Shown: piece by piece, positions 7,264 through 15,142 of the stretch | Position numbering within the stretch: the first letter of the stretch is position 1 | Layout of the letters: each line of letters begins with the position of its first letter | Assembly: GCA_023434365.1 (NCBI GenBank) | Contig: JAEYSV010000048.1 | Span: 1-21,316, forward strand | Direction: 5' to 3' | DNA: 21,316 bases | DNA from: Bacillota bacterium | GTDB taxonomy: Bacteria; Bacillota; Clostridia; Lachnospirales; Lachnospiraceae | The notes under the pieces: model-generated | Seen by the model: the letters and a program-made list of their open reading frames with translations, nothing else | Database searches by the model: none | Told to the model about the DNA's origin: nothing | Translations under genes and position numbers: made by a program

Positions 7264-7533
7264 TTAGTCCTCCTCTATCACTTGAATTTCTAAATAATCA
7301 AATTCAATTGGCTCCATAAAGTTATCTTGAGAAAAACGCGTCTTGTCATGTCGCTTAAAGTCATCAATAGTAGACTGTAGCCAAATTGGTTTGGATAAAT
7401 CAAATTCATAACAGATACTGTCAATTGCTAGATAGATTTTTCGAGTTCTATTTAAGGAAGTGTTATCATTTTCAATAACGATATCACGTAGCATACGATT
7501 ATCTTTAAAAAGTTTTGCCCATAATCGAAACAT
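7264..7533 (-). CDS. Small conserved hypothetical protein
   Basis: The 89-aa acidic protein has no signal peptide or membrane segment and no motif that I can assign. It has the composition of a folded soluble protein (aromatic and charged residues spread evenly, for example CYEFDLSKPIWLQS at 41-54), ending in EIQVIEED. I recall similar proteins from other Lachnospiraceae, but cannot name a function. AAAGGGGAA just upstream of the ATG is a good ribosome site. A promoter lies at 7606-7634, and this gene is the first of a two-gene unit with the M15 peptidase, so a shared role in envelope or muropeptide handling is possible but only inferred from position. Confidence 0.75.
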   Translation of the reverse strand: MFRLWAKLFKDNRMLRDIVIENDNTSLNRTRKIYLAIDSICYEFDLSKPIWLQSTIDDFKRHDKTRFSQDNFMEPIEFDYLEIQVIEED

Positions 7534-7605
7534 TAGTGTTCCCCTTTCGGTATTATTGTAATGTAGAGTGCTAGTTAAATCAGCATTCTATGTATATTGA
7601 GTTTT

Positions 7606-7634
7606 ATTATACTGGTGATTTTGTTAACATTCAA
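7606..7634 (-). promoter_or_regulatory. Promoter of the hypothetical/M15 peptidase operon
   Basis: On the minus strand TTGAAT (7634-7629), 17 bp and perfect TATAAT (7611-7606). Predicted leader is about 66 nt. Confidence 0.7.
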
Positions 7635-7720
7635 GGAATTTTAGTATGCTACTAAAGTTCTTTTTTAGTATATGGAATTTATCTGAATTGTTCTACAAAT
7701 AATTAAGGAAATAAACAGAA

Positions 7721-7740
7721 GGCTGTCTTGTCAACTGTAA
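7721..7740 (+). promoter_or_regulatory. NiaR-like operator 1, upstream of niaR
   Basis: GGCTGTCTTGTCAACTGTAA fits the right part of the niacin-repressor motif as I recall it for Firmicutes (ACAnnTGTCTTGACAnnTGT). The core CTGTCTTGTCA recurs, inverted, at operator 2 (8382-8402). TTGTCA within it doubles as the -35 of the niaR promoter, so a bound repressor would block RNA polymerase: autoregulation is inferred. Confidence 0.65.
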
Positions 7741-7756
7741 GGTTAGTTGGTATCAT
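7728..7756 (+). promoter_or_regulatory. niaR promoter
   Basis: TTGTCA (7728-7733), 17 bp and TATCAT (7751-7756). The -35 lies in the NiaR-like operator. The predicted leader to the ATG at 7844 is about 80 nt. The rest of 7534-7843 is AT-rich and shows no other gene. Confidence 0.6.
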
Positions 7757-7843
7757 AGTGTAAGAAAATATTAGTATAACATATGAGATTAGCAAGTATA
7801 ACATTAAATAATTGAAGAATAATTTATAAAGAGAGGAAAGAGT

Positions 7844-8359
7844 ATGGATGGTATTAAGAGAAGAGAATTATTGACAAACTATCTAATAGAAAGTAAAGAG
7901 CCAATCTCTGGTTCAGAATTAGCAAGACGGTTAGGAGTCAGTCGCCAAATTGTAGTACAGGATATAGCTTTACTCCGTGCTACAAATAAGAATATATTAG
8001 CGACAACAAAAGGGTACCTAATGTATTATCCTGAAATACAGACAGTAAATCGTTGCTTCTTAGTTCGTCATACTACTGAGGAGATTGCAGATGAATTATC
8101 TACGATTGTGGATTGCGGGGGCAAAGTGTTAGATGTTATCGTAATGCATGATGTTTATGGACAGATAGAAGCAGATCTGATTATAAGGAATCGACAGGAT
8201 GTATATGATTTTGTAGAGAAGGTTATGAATAAAAAGACTGTCCCTTTAAAAGAATTAACAGATGGTGTTCATTATCATACGGTTGAAGCGGCATCAGAAG
8301 CTGAGCTAAATAGAATTGAGGATGAATTAAGACGTAAAAAATACTTGATTAACGAATAA
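7844..8359 (+). CDS. niaR: NiaR-type niacin-responsive transcriptional repressor (HTH plus 3H domain)
   Basis: The 171-aa protein has an N-terminal winged helix (about 5-60, with ISGSELARRLGVSRQIVVQDI at 21-41 as the helix-turn-helix) followed by a 3H domain named for its histidines: His76, His102, and His143/His145 are present, and Glu84 lies where the structurally known Thermotoga homologue has its fourth metal ligand. Known NiaR proteins repress NAD synthesis or niacin uptake genes when nicotinic acid is plentiful. AGAGGAAAGAG precedes the ATG. A matching operator covers its own promoter, and a second one lies between this gene and the transporter downstream. There is no terminator between the two genes, so read-through is possible. 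Confidence 0.88.
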   Translation: MDGIKRRELLTNYLIESKEPISGSELARRLGVSRQIVVQDIALLRATNKNILATTKGYLMYYPEIQTVNRCFLVRHTTEEIADELSTIVDCGGKVLDVIVMHDVYGQIEADLIIRNRQDVYDFVEKVMNKKTVPLKELTDGVHYHTVEAASEAELNRIEDELRRKKYLINE

Positions 8360-8379
8360 GGATATGATATTCTTTTCAA

Positions 8380-8402
8380 TAAGCTGACAAGACAGCTGTA
8401 AA
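8380..8402 (-). promoter_or_regulatory. NiaR-like operator 2, upstream of the EIIC_2 transporter
   Basis: On the minus strand TTACAGCTGTCTTGTCAGCT (8402-8383) holds the same CTGTCTTGTCA core as operator 1 and the left half ACAnnTGTCTTG of the NiaR motif. The arms AGCTGAC and GACAGCT form an imperfect inverted repeat (6 of 7). I see no convincing promoter; AAGACA-17-TAAAGT (8389-8394, 8412-8417) overlapping the box is the best candidate and is weak. The site is absent from coding sequence and lies 57 bp before the transporter ATG. Confidence 0.6.
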
Positions 8403-8458
8403 CAAACATGTAAAGTTTCTTGTCAATATATTGAATTAAGAAAAGTAGGAGAGATAGT

Positions 8459-9523
8459 ATGAATAAGTTATTAAAATGGTTGCACAAAGTTTTTATTGAT
8501 GGCCTAAGTGGTATGGCATTAGGTTTATTTTCGACATTAATCATTGGTACTATTATTCAACAGGTTTCTAGCTTTATTGGAGGGAGTATTGGAGATACGA
8601 TATACGTTATAGGGAAGTTGGCAACTATAGTTACGGGTGCTGGTATTGGATGTGGCGTTGCTTATAAATTTAAGGAAAGTCCATTAGTCGTGATATCAGC
8701 CTCTGTTGCAGGTATGATAGGAGCATATGCAGGGAGTATTTCTGCGGGTACCATCTTAGTTAATAAAAGCATTGTATTAGGAGGACCAGGAGAACCACTT
8801 GGAGCATTTTTGGCAGCTTACATAGCAATTGAGGCTGGACATTTGATAAGTGGAAAAACTGGGCTAGACATTTTACTAACTCCGATTATATCAATTGCAA
8901 GTGGAGCTTGTGTAGGATTATTTGTTGGACCACCAATTTCTCAGTTTATGAATACATTAGGTGAAATTATTAACTGGGCAGCGAAAGAACAGCCATTTAT
9001 TATGGGTGTTGTAATCTCAGTAATCATGGGTATGGTATTAACACTACCAATTAGTTCGGCAGCGCTTGGTATAGCACTTAAGCTGGGTGGCATAGCAGCG
9101 GGAGCAGCAACTGTAGGATGTTGTGTAAACATGGTTGGTTTTGCTGTTACTAGCTACCGTGAAAATAAAATAGGGGGATTAGTAGCACAAGGGTTAGGAA
9201 CAAGTATGCTACAGGTTCCAAACATTGTTAAGAAGCCAGTTATATGGATTCCAATGATTTTAACAAGTGCAATTCTTGGACCAGTTTCAACTATGCTGTT
9301 TTCTATGGAAAACAATGAGATTGGATCAGGAATGGGAAGTGCTGGATTAGTAGGACAGTTCCAAACATACAGTGTTATGACTGCTACTGAGGCTCCAATT
9401 ATAGTAATAATAAAAATTATTATAATACAATTTGTATTACCTGCAATATTGTGTTTAGGTATTAGTGAGTTAATGAGAGCAAAAGGCTGGATTAAAAAGG
9501 GAGATTTAAAACTTGAATTGTAG
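8459..9523 (+). CDS. PTS EIIC_2-like membrane transporter, candidate niacin-related uptake protein
   Basis: The 354-aa, Gly- and Ile-rich protein has eight or more hydrophobic segments and the look of the PTS_EIIC_2 family (stand-alone EIIC-like permeases), including GGPGEPLGA (108-116) and ALKLGGIAAGAATVGCC (206-222). No EIIA or EIIB domain or gene is nearby, so phosphotransfer-driven sugar transport is unlikely to be its job. Its ATG follows AGGAGAG. It comes right after niaR, with a NiaR-like operator in the 99-bp gap, which suggests control by niacin and hence a role in uptake of nicotinate, nicotinamide or a related compound. That role is inference from context only. A terminator with ten T closes the unit. 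Confidence 0.85.
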   Translation: MNKLLKWLHKVFIDGLSGMALGLFSTLIIGTIIQQVSSFIGGSIGDTIYVIGKLATIVTGAGIGCGVAYKFKESPLVVISASVAGMIGAYAGSISAGTILVNKSIVLGGPGEPLGAFLAAYIAIEAGHLISGKTGLDILLTPIISIASGACVGLFVGPPISQFMNTLGEIINWAAKEQPFIMGVVISVIMGMVLTLPISSAALGIALKLGGIAAGAATVGCCVNMVGFAVTSYRENKIGGLVAQGLGTSMLQVPNIVKKPVIWIPMILTSAILGPVSTMLFSMENNEIGSGMGSAGLVGQFQTYSVMTATEAPIIVIIKIIIIQFVLPAILCLGISELMRAKGWIKKGDLKLEL

Positions 9524-9527
9524 GATC

Positions 9528-9577
9528 AAAAGACTTACCAGGTAGAGTAATTATTACTTGGTAAGTCTTTTTTTTTT
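9528..9577 (+). terminator. Intrinsic terminator after the EIIC_2 transporter
   Basis: AAAAGACTTACCA (9528-9540) pairs with TGGTAAGTCTTTT (9559-9571); an inner AGTAA/TTACT helix extends it past a GGTAG bulge. A run of ten T (9568-9577) follows. Confidence 0.92.
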
Positions 9578-9637
9578 GTAGATAAGCGAAAACTGTATAG
9601 CGAATAAAGAGTGATTACAATGACATATATACATTAG

Positions 9638-9646
9638 TGTTATAAT
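9638..9646 (+). promoter_or_regulatory. Extended -10 promoter for the CapA-family gene
   Basis: TGTTATAAT is a perfect -10 with an upstream TGn. No clear -35 lies at 16-18 bp. The start would be near 9653, giving a leader of about 94 nt. Confidence 0.5.
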
Positions 9647-9746
9647 AGGTATTAATAAATGGAAATATAGGTATGTACAAAGCTTGCGGTATTATTGAAA
9701 AGTAACTATAATAGAGAAAATAATATAAGAAATGAAATGGTGAATT

Positions 9747-11036
9747 ATGAAAAAATCAATGAGAAAAGTAGTAAAACTGTCTATTATTATAGTTAGTATA
9801 TTAGTGATGACCATTGTCGTTATTGGTAGTACAATCGTACTTAATAAGGGTGAGGAATATCAACCAACTTTAGATAGAGTTGAGAATAATTCAACACAGT
9901 CGCCAAGTAGTTCACCGATTGCAAATCAAACTGCAGAAGTTATTCAAACGAAAGAACCAATACAGTCTGAAAAGCCGTCAGGAACAGAAAAGCCGTATGT
10001 TAATCATACTCCTGTTCCAGTACGAAGTGTATCCTTAGTTGCAGTAGGAGACGATTTAATACATACACAAGTGATTGCGTCAGGCAAACAGCCTAATGGT
10101 AGTTACAATTTTGATCATTTATATGCAAACCTAAAAGAGGAGTTTAATGCAGCAGATTTAGCGGTTATGAATCAAGAGACCCTATTAGGAGGTAAGTCTT
10201 TAGGATACAGTGGTTATCCTAGGTTCAATTCTCCAACTGAGGTAGGCGATGCATTGGTAAAAGCTGGTTTTAATGTTATTCTTCATGCGACAAATCATTC
10301 TATGGATAAAGGGGAAAAAGGAGCGCAAAATACCATTGATTATTGGAAGCAGCATCATGATGTTCTTGTAGCTGGATTAAATGAGACACAAGAAGAACAG
10401 GATAGGATTCGTGTAATAGAGAAAAATGGGATTAGATTTGCAATTTTAAATTATACATACAGTTTAAATGGGTTACCATTACCTAAAAACAGAAAATATA
10501 TGGTTAATATGCTTAATGAAGAAAAAATACGGCAGGATATAGCTAAAGCCAAACAGGAAGCAGAATTTATTATTGTTTTTCCACATTGGGGAAAAGAATA
10601 TAGTCATGAATTATCAACTTCTCAAGAGAGTTGGATGAAGCTTTTTTTGGAATTGGAAGTAGATTTAGTAATTGGTACTCATCCTCATGTTATTGAGCCA
10701 GTAAGGTGGGAGATATCTGAAACAGGTCATCGAATGTTGGTTTATTATTCTCTTGGTAATTATATCTCCTCTCAGGTAAGAGTCGCTACAATGCTTGGGG
10801 GTATGGCAAGTATTAGAGTGGAAAAAGTAGGAGATGAAAAACCAATGATAGTGGAAGCTTCTATTACACCAATAGTGACGCACTACGAAAACCATGCAAA
10901 GAATTACTCTGTCTATAAGTTGAGTGATTATACCGAGGAACTTGCTAACAAACACGCACTTAAAAAGGAAGGATTGACAATTCATAGATTAACGCAAATA
11001 TCAGAAGAAGTGCTATGTGAATGGTACGAAGAATAA
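9747..11036 (+). CDS. Membrane-anchored CapA/PgsA-family metallophosphatase-like protein
   Basis: The 429-aa protein has a short basic N-terminus and a membrane segment at about 11-32, then a Ser/Thr/Pro/Glu-rich linker (45-92), then a PGA_cap domain (about 95-345) outside the cell. Motifs typical of this calcineurin-like fold are visible: AVGDDLIH (99-106), MNQETLL (141-147), ATNHSMDKG (181-189), FPHWGKEY (278-285), GTHPHV (310-315) and YSLGN (334-338), supplying the metal-binding Asp, His and Asn residues. Relatives take part in poly-gamma-glutamate capsule production, but no capB or capC gene is nearby, so an envelope hydrolase or unknown role is equally likely. The ribosome site is weak (GGTGA, 3 nt before the ATG). 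It is monocistronic. Confidence 0.9.
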   Translation: MKKSMRKVVKLSIIIVSILVMTIVVIGSTIVLNKGEEYQPTLDRVENNSTQSPSSSPIANQTAEVIQTKEPIQSEKPSGTEKPYVNHTPVPVRSVSLVAVGDDLIHTQVIASGKQPNGSYNFDHLYANLKEEFNAADLAVMNQETLLGGKSLGYSGYPRFNSPTEVGDALVKAGFNVILHATNHSMDKGEKGAQNTIDYWKQHHDVLVAGLNETQEEQDRIRVIEKNGIRFAILNYTYSLNGLPLPKNRKYMVNMLNEEKIRQDIAKAKQEAEFIIVFPHWGKEYSHELSTSQESWMKLFLELEVDLVIGTHPHVIEPVRWEISETGHRMLVYYSLGNYISSQVRVATMLGGMASIRVEKVGDEKPMIVEASITPIVTHYENHAKNYSVYKLSDYTEELANKHALKKEGLTIHRLTQISEEVLCEWYEE

Positions 11037-11044
11037 TAATTGTG

Positions 11045-11080
11045 GGTAGCTATTTGTTATTAGCAAATAGCTATCTTTTT
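11045..11080 (+). terminator. Intrinsic terminator after the CapA-family gene
   Basis: TAGCTATTTG (11047-11056) pairs with CAAATAGCTA (11064-11073), extended by G-U and G-C pairs, followed by TTTTT (11076-11080) and more T-rich sequence. The 200 bp from here to the pfk start are AT-rich and hold no gene; I see no strong promoter there. Confidence 0.85.
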
Positions 11081-11287
11081 TATCTTTTTAAGAATTATGA
11101 CCAATATGATACAAATGTCTCCGTTTTTGATTAAATACGCATCTAGGTAAAAAGCAAAATAAGCTATAGTAAAAATGAAAAAAATAAGGTAAAATGATAA
11201 TGGTATAGTTTTGAATATAAAAGAGAAGATATATTACATTAGAACAATTCCAAAGGTAAGACGCTATGTTTAAGTGGAGGATAAAAA

Positions 11288-12364
11288 ATGGTTAAGCGTG
11301 TCGGATTCTTAACAAGCGGCGGAGACTGTCAAAGTTTAAATGCTACAATGAGAGCTGTGGCAAAGTCGTTATACCAAAGTAATATAGATGTAGAGATTTT
11401 AGGAATTTTGGATGGTTACAAAGGACTAATTTATCAGAACTATGTAAAATTAAAGCCTTCAGATTTTTCGGGTATATTAGCTTTGGGTGGAACGATTATT
11501 GGTACCTCAAGGCAGCCATTTAAGCAAATGGAAGTTCCAGATGAGAATGGTCTAAATAAAGTGGAAGCTATGATACAAAATTATAAAAAGCTAAAGCTAG
11601 ATTGTCTTGTGATACTTGGTGGAAATGGTACACATAAAACCGCAAATTTATTACAAAAAAAAGGATTAAATATTGTTACCTTGCCGAAAACAATTGATAA
11701 TGATTTGTGGGGAACAGATATTACTTTTGGTTTTCAAAGCGCGGTTAATATTGCAACAAATGCGATAGATTGCATACATACAACGGCAGCCAGCCACGGA
11801 CGTGTTTTTATTGTAGAAATAATGGGACACAAAGTAGGGTGGCTTACCTTGTATTCAGGAATCGCGGGTGGTGCTGATATTATCTTGATTCCTGAAATCC
11901 CATATGATATTAAGAAAGTAGTAGAAGCACTCGAAAAGAGAACTTCACAAGGGAAAAAGTTTAGCATTCTTGCAGTTGCAGAAGGAGCAATAAGTAAGGA
12001 AGATTCAGGCTTAAAAAAGAAAGAATACCGTGCAAAATTAAAAGAATTGCCATATCCTTCAATATCTTATAAAATAGGAAAAGAAATTGAGGAAAGAACT
12101 GGACAGGAAGTTCGAATTACTGTACCAGGGCATACTCAGCGAGGAGGAGCACCTTGTCCTTATGATCGTGTGCTATCAACCAGACTTGGTTCGGCAGCAG
12201 CTGAGTTGGTTAAAAGCGAACAGTTTGGATATATGATAGGAGTGCAAAATAATGTATTAATACCTATTCCTCTTGAAGAAGTTGCCGGAAAGCTGAAGAG
12301 TATTCAACCAGATAATGCAATAATAAAAGAAGCAAAGGGACTTGGAATCAAGTTCGGAGATTAG
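11288..12364 (+). CDS. pfkA: 6-phosphofructokinase, variant with Asn in the GGDG motif
   Basis: Phosphofructokinase converts fructose 6-phosphate to the 1,6-bisphosphate in glycolysis. The 358-aa protein has the PFK signatures: TSGGDCQSLNATMRA (9-23), PKTIDND with the catalytic Asp137 and Asp139 (133-139), TFGFQSA (146-152), and GHTQRGG near the C-terminus. Two departures from the textbook enzyme are visible: GGNGT (111-115) puts Asn113 where Asp103 sits in E. coli PfkA, and GHKVGW (180-185) has His in place of the MGR arginine. Gly at the next position (GGNG, not GGxD) argues for ATP rather than pyrophosphate, but the Asn makes donor preference uncertain. GGAGGA precedes the ATG. It is the first gene of the pfk-dnaX-ybaB-recR run (20-bp gap to dnaX). 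Confidence 0.9.
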   Translation: MVKRVGFLTSGGDCQSLNATMRAVAKSLYQSNIDVEILGILDGYKGLIYQNYVKLKPSDFSGILALGGTIIGTSRQPFKQMEVPDENGLNKVEAMIQNYKKLKLDCLVILGGNGTHKTANLLQKKGLNIVTLPKTIDNDLWGTDITFGFQSAVNIATNAIDCIHTTAASHGRVFIVEIMGHKVGWLTLYSGIAGGADIILIPEIPYDIKKVVEALEKRTSQGKKFSILAVAEGAISKEDSGLKKKEYRAKLKELPYPSISYKIGKEIEERTGQEVRITVPGHTQRGGAPCPYDRVLSTRLGSAAAELVKSEQFGYMIGVQNNVLIPIPLEEVAGKLKSIQPDNAIIKEAKGLGIKFGD

Positions 12365-12384
12365 TATTAGAAGGAAGGTAACTT

Positions 12385-13950
12385 ATGTCATACACATCAT
12401 TGTATCGTAAATTTCGTCCTACAGGGTTTGAAGATGTAAAAGGACAGGATCATATTGTGAAGACAATTAAAAATCAGATTAATGCTAACCGTATAGGGCA
12501 TGCTTATTTGTTTGTAGGAACAAGAGGCACTGGAAAAACGACAATAGCTAAAATTCTAGCCAGGGCTGTCAACTGTGAACATCCCACTGACTCAAGCCCA
12601 TGTAATGAGTGTGCAGTGTGTCGGTCTATATTGAAGCAGACTTCCATGAATGTGATTGAAATAGATGCTGCTTCTAATAATGGTGTGGATAATATTCGGG
12701 ATATTATTAATGAAGTACAGTATTCACCTACAGAAGGAAAGTATAAAGTATATATCATAGATGAGGTTCATATGCTTTCTGCAGGAGCTTTTAATGCGTT
12801 ACTAAAAACGTTAGAAGAGCCGCCAGCATATGTTATTTTTGTGTTAGCGACTACGGAAGTTCACAAGATTCCGATTACCATTCTATCGAGATGTCAGCGA
12901 TATGACTTTCATCGAATAACAATAGATACAATTGCAGAACGAATGAAAGAACTGATGGAGATTGAAGGCATTTCAGTTGAGGAAAAAGCGTTAAAGTACA
13001 TTGCAAAGGCTGCGGATGGTTCAATGCGTGACGGATTAAGTTTATTAGATCAATGTATTGCTTTTTATCTGGGTGAAACATTAACTTATGACAAAGTTCT
13101 TGAAGTATTAGGTGCTGTTGACCTAGAGGTGTTTGATCGTTTGCTTAAACAGGTACAAAACCAAAATGTAGTAGCCGTTATAGAAATGATAGAAGAATTA
13201 ATTGTTTCGGGACGTGATTTATCACAATTTGTTGTAGACTTTACCTGGTATCTACGTAATCTAATGTTAATCAAAACATCGGATCAAGCATTGGACATTT
13301 TGGAGATGTCATCAGAAAATCAAAGCTTATTAATGGAAACTGCAACGTTGATAGATTTAGATACATTATTTAGATTTATTCGTATCTTTTCTGAACTTGC
13401 AAATCAGATGAAATATGCATCGCAGAAACGTGTGGTGATGGAAGTAGCGTGTATCAAGTTATGTCGGCCTCAGATGGAGACGGATTTTGAATCAATACTG
13501 CAACGATTAAAAAGTATAGAAAAACAGGTTGAGCAAGGAGTAGTAACTATATCAGCAGACCGGGAGAAAGTGACGGATACAAAAATTGTTGAGGAAAATG
13601 TAAAAGCAACAATTGATGTAAAAGCCCTGCCTGAAGATGTCAGAGAAGTAGCAAAAAATTGGATGCAAATTATTCATAATATAAAACAACCTTTGCAAAC
13701 TTATCTCTCAGATGCTAAACTAACAGTTGGTGAAGGCAATAATTTAATTATTGCGTTTGACAACGAGACGGCATATGGGTTAGCAAACTTTGATGATAAA
13801 CTATCAACGTTAACAAATGCAGTTTCTTCATTTGTTGGAAAACAAGTTGAGATACAGTTAAAATATGTGGATAATAAAAATGATAATTATGGAAAATTAC
13901 CTGATTTGTCAAAGATAATAAATATGAAGAATATTGAAGTGGTTAGGTAA
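12385..13950 (+). CDS. dnaX: DNA polymerase III tau/gamma subunit
   Basis: DnaX is the clamp-loader ATPase that links the replicative polymerases. Walker A GTRGTGKT (45-52), the zinc module Cys64, Cys73, Cys76 and Cys79, Walker B DEVH (126-129), sensor-1 LATTEVHKIP (154-163), the arginine-finger SRC motif (168-170), and sensor-2 GSMRDGLSLLDQ are all intact. The 521-aa length includes the gamma-core and a shorter tau-like C-terminal region, normal for clostridia. The ribosome site is AAGGAAGG. I see no obvious slippery sequence that would give a separate gamma form, and no SRP RNA gene next to it, unlike Bacillus subtilis. It is followed by ybaB after 86 bp. Confidence 0.97.
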   Translation: MSYTSLYRKFRPTGFEDVKGQDHIVKTIKNQINANRIGHAYLFVGTRGTGKTTIAKILARAVNCEHPTDSSPCNECAVCRSILKQTSMNVIEIDAASNNGVDNIRDIINEVQYSPTEGKYKVYIIDEVHMLSAGAFNALLKTLEEPPAYVIFVLATTEVHKIPITILSRCQRYDFHRITIDTIAERMKELMEIEGISVEEKALKYIAKAADGSMRDGLSLLDQCIAFYLGETLTYDKVLEVLGAVDLEVFDRLLKQVQNQNVVAVIEMIEELIVSGRDLSQFVVDFTWYLRNLMLIKTSDQALDILEMSSENQSLLMETATLIDLDTLFRFIRIFSELANQMKYASQKRVVMEVACIKLCRPQMETDFESILQRLKSIEKQVEQGVVTISADREKVTDTKIVEENVKATIDVKALPEDVREVAKNWMQIIHNIKQPLQTYLSDAKLTVGEGNNLIIAFDNETAYGLANFDDKLSTLTNAVSSFVGKQVEIQLKYVDNKNDNYGKLPDLSKIINMKNIEVVR

Positions 13951-14036
13951 AGTAATATGTTAGTAAGAGTGTTTTCGTGGAGATAAGATTAGGATACTGC
14001 GAGCATTCTAAAGAATAGATAAAGGAGGACATTATA

Positions 14037-14390
14037 ATGGCTAAGCGTGGAGGTTTTCCAGGAGGAATGCCTGGGAATATGAATAATTTGATGAAGCAAG
14101 CTCAGAAAATGCAAAAACAAATGGAAGAAACAACGAAGCAGCTTGAAGAAAAAACATGGGAAGCGACAGCAGGTGGCGGAGCAGTTACAGTTGCAGTTAG
14201 TGGAAAGAAGGAAGTAGTGAGTGTCAAGCTATCAGAAGAAGTAGTTGATCCTGATGATATTGAGATGTTACAAGATTTAATAGTAGCTGCGACTAATGAA
14301 GCACTTCGACAGATGGAAGAAGAGTCATCTAAAATGATGAACGGTATTACCGGAGGTCTTGGTGGTCTAGGTGGAGGCTTTCCTTTCTAA
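14037..14390 (+). CDS. ybaB: YbaB/EbfC nucleoid-associated protein
   Basis: The 117-aa protein belongs to the YbaB/EbfC family of small dimeric DNA-binding proteins found between dnaX and recR in most bacteria. It shows the Gly/Met/Asn-rich N-terminus (GGFPGGMPGNMNNLMKQAQK), a helix (18-42), the central TAGGGAVTVAVSGKKEV beta strands (45-61), the DPDDIEMLQDLIVAATNEA helix and a Gly-rich C-terminal tail. AAAGGAGG is well placed before the ATG. Its stop codon overlaps the recR start by one base (TAATG at 14388-14392), indicating translational coupling. Confidence 0.96.
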   Translation: MAKRGGFPGGMPGNMNNLMKQAQKMQKQMEETTKQLEEKTWEATAGGGAVTVAVSGKKEVVSVKLSEEVVDPDDIEMLQDLIVAATNEALRQMEEESSKMMNGITGGLGGLGGGFPF

Positions 14391-14986
14391 TGGATTACTA
14401 TAGTAAACAAATTAGTAAGTTAATAGAGGAATTAAGCAGACTACCTGGAATTGGATCAAAATCTGCGCAGCGTCTAGCTTTTCATATAATCAATATGCCA
14501 GAGGATCAAGTAATAAATTTATCTCAAGTGATCACTGATGCAAAAAGGAATGTTAAGTATTGTAGCAGCTGCTGTACATTAACTGATCAGGAACTGTGTC
14601 CAATATGCAAGAGTGAGATGCGCAATCATAAAGTAATCATGGTAGTAGAAAATAGCAGAGATCTTGCCGCTTATGAAAAGACCGGTAAGTTTGATGGTGT
14701 ATATCATGTTTTACATGGGGCAATATCTCCTATGCTTGGAATTGGTCCGGCAGACATAAGGCTAAAAGAGCTAATGCTTCGACTCCAAAAAGAGGTTGAT
14801 GAAGTGATTATTGCCACGAATTCAAGCTTGGAAGGTGAAACTACTGCAATGTATATTAGTAAACTGATTAAACCTTCAGGAATAAAAGTAAGCCGTATCG
14901 CAAGCGGTGTTCCTGTGGGAGGAGATTTAGAATACATTGATGAAGTAACATTACTTCGTGCATTGGAAGGAAGAGTTGAATTATAA
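14390..14986 (+). CDS. recR: Recombination mediator RecR
   Basis: RecR works with RecO and RecF to load RecA on gapped DNA. The 198-aa protein has the helix-hairpin-helix LPGIGSKSAQRLAFHI (18-33), a four-Cys zinc finger (Cys58, Cys61, Cys70, Cys73) and a Toprim domain beginning VIMVVENSRDLAAYEKTG (82-99), followed by GVYHVLHGAISPMLGIGP (103-120). Length is standard. The ATG shares one base with the ybaB stop; GGAGG at 14373-14377 is 12 nt away, so initiation probably depends partly on translation of ybaB. It ends the operon. Confidence 0.97.
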   Translation: MDYYSKQISKLIEELSRLPGIGSKSAQRLAFHIINMPEDQVINLSQVITDAKRNVKYCSSCCTLTDQELCPICKSEMRNHKVIMVVENSRDLAAYEKTGKFDGVYHVLHGAISPMLGIGPADIRLKELMLRLQKEVDEVIIATNSSLEGETTAMYISKLIKPSGIKVSRIASGVPVGGDLEYIDEVTLLRALEGRVEL

Positions 14987-14990
14987 AAAG

Positions 14991-15031
14991 ACTTTGAGGG
15001 ACTAGAACTTTTTCTAGTCCCTCAAAGTTTT
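14991..15031 (+). terminator. Intrinsic terminator of the pfk-dnaX-ybaB-recR operon
   Basis: A perfect 16-bp stem (14991-15006 with 15013-15028; core GAGGGACTAG) with a 6-nt loop starts four bases after the recR stop. The T-tract is short (TTTT). Confidence 0.85.
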
Positions 15032-15093
15032 GTAAAATGGTGACAATTGTAGTATTATTCTAGTCTTAAAGGATTAGGAGCATTTGCTGACAG

Positions 15094-15142
15094 AATAAAA
15101 AACACCTGTAGACTTTTTGAAGGGGTTTAAGCTACAGGTGTT
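15094..15142 (-). terminator. Minus-strand intrinsic terminator with no gene assigned to it
   Basis: AACACCTGTAG and CTACAGGTGTT (15101-15111 with 15132-15142) form a perfect 11-bp stem. Only on the minus strand is it followed by a T-tract (TTTTTT then ATT, complement of 15102-15094); on the plus strand it is followed by CATATGAGGGGGG. No minus-strand coding frame feeds it, which points to a noncoding transcript. Confidence 0.7.

Noticed and set aside
13951..14036. SRP RNA or other small RNA beside dnaX, as in Bacillus subtilis
   Set aside because: The 86-bp gap is too short and shows no SRP-like fold; the pfk-dnaX gap is only 20 bp.
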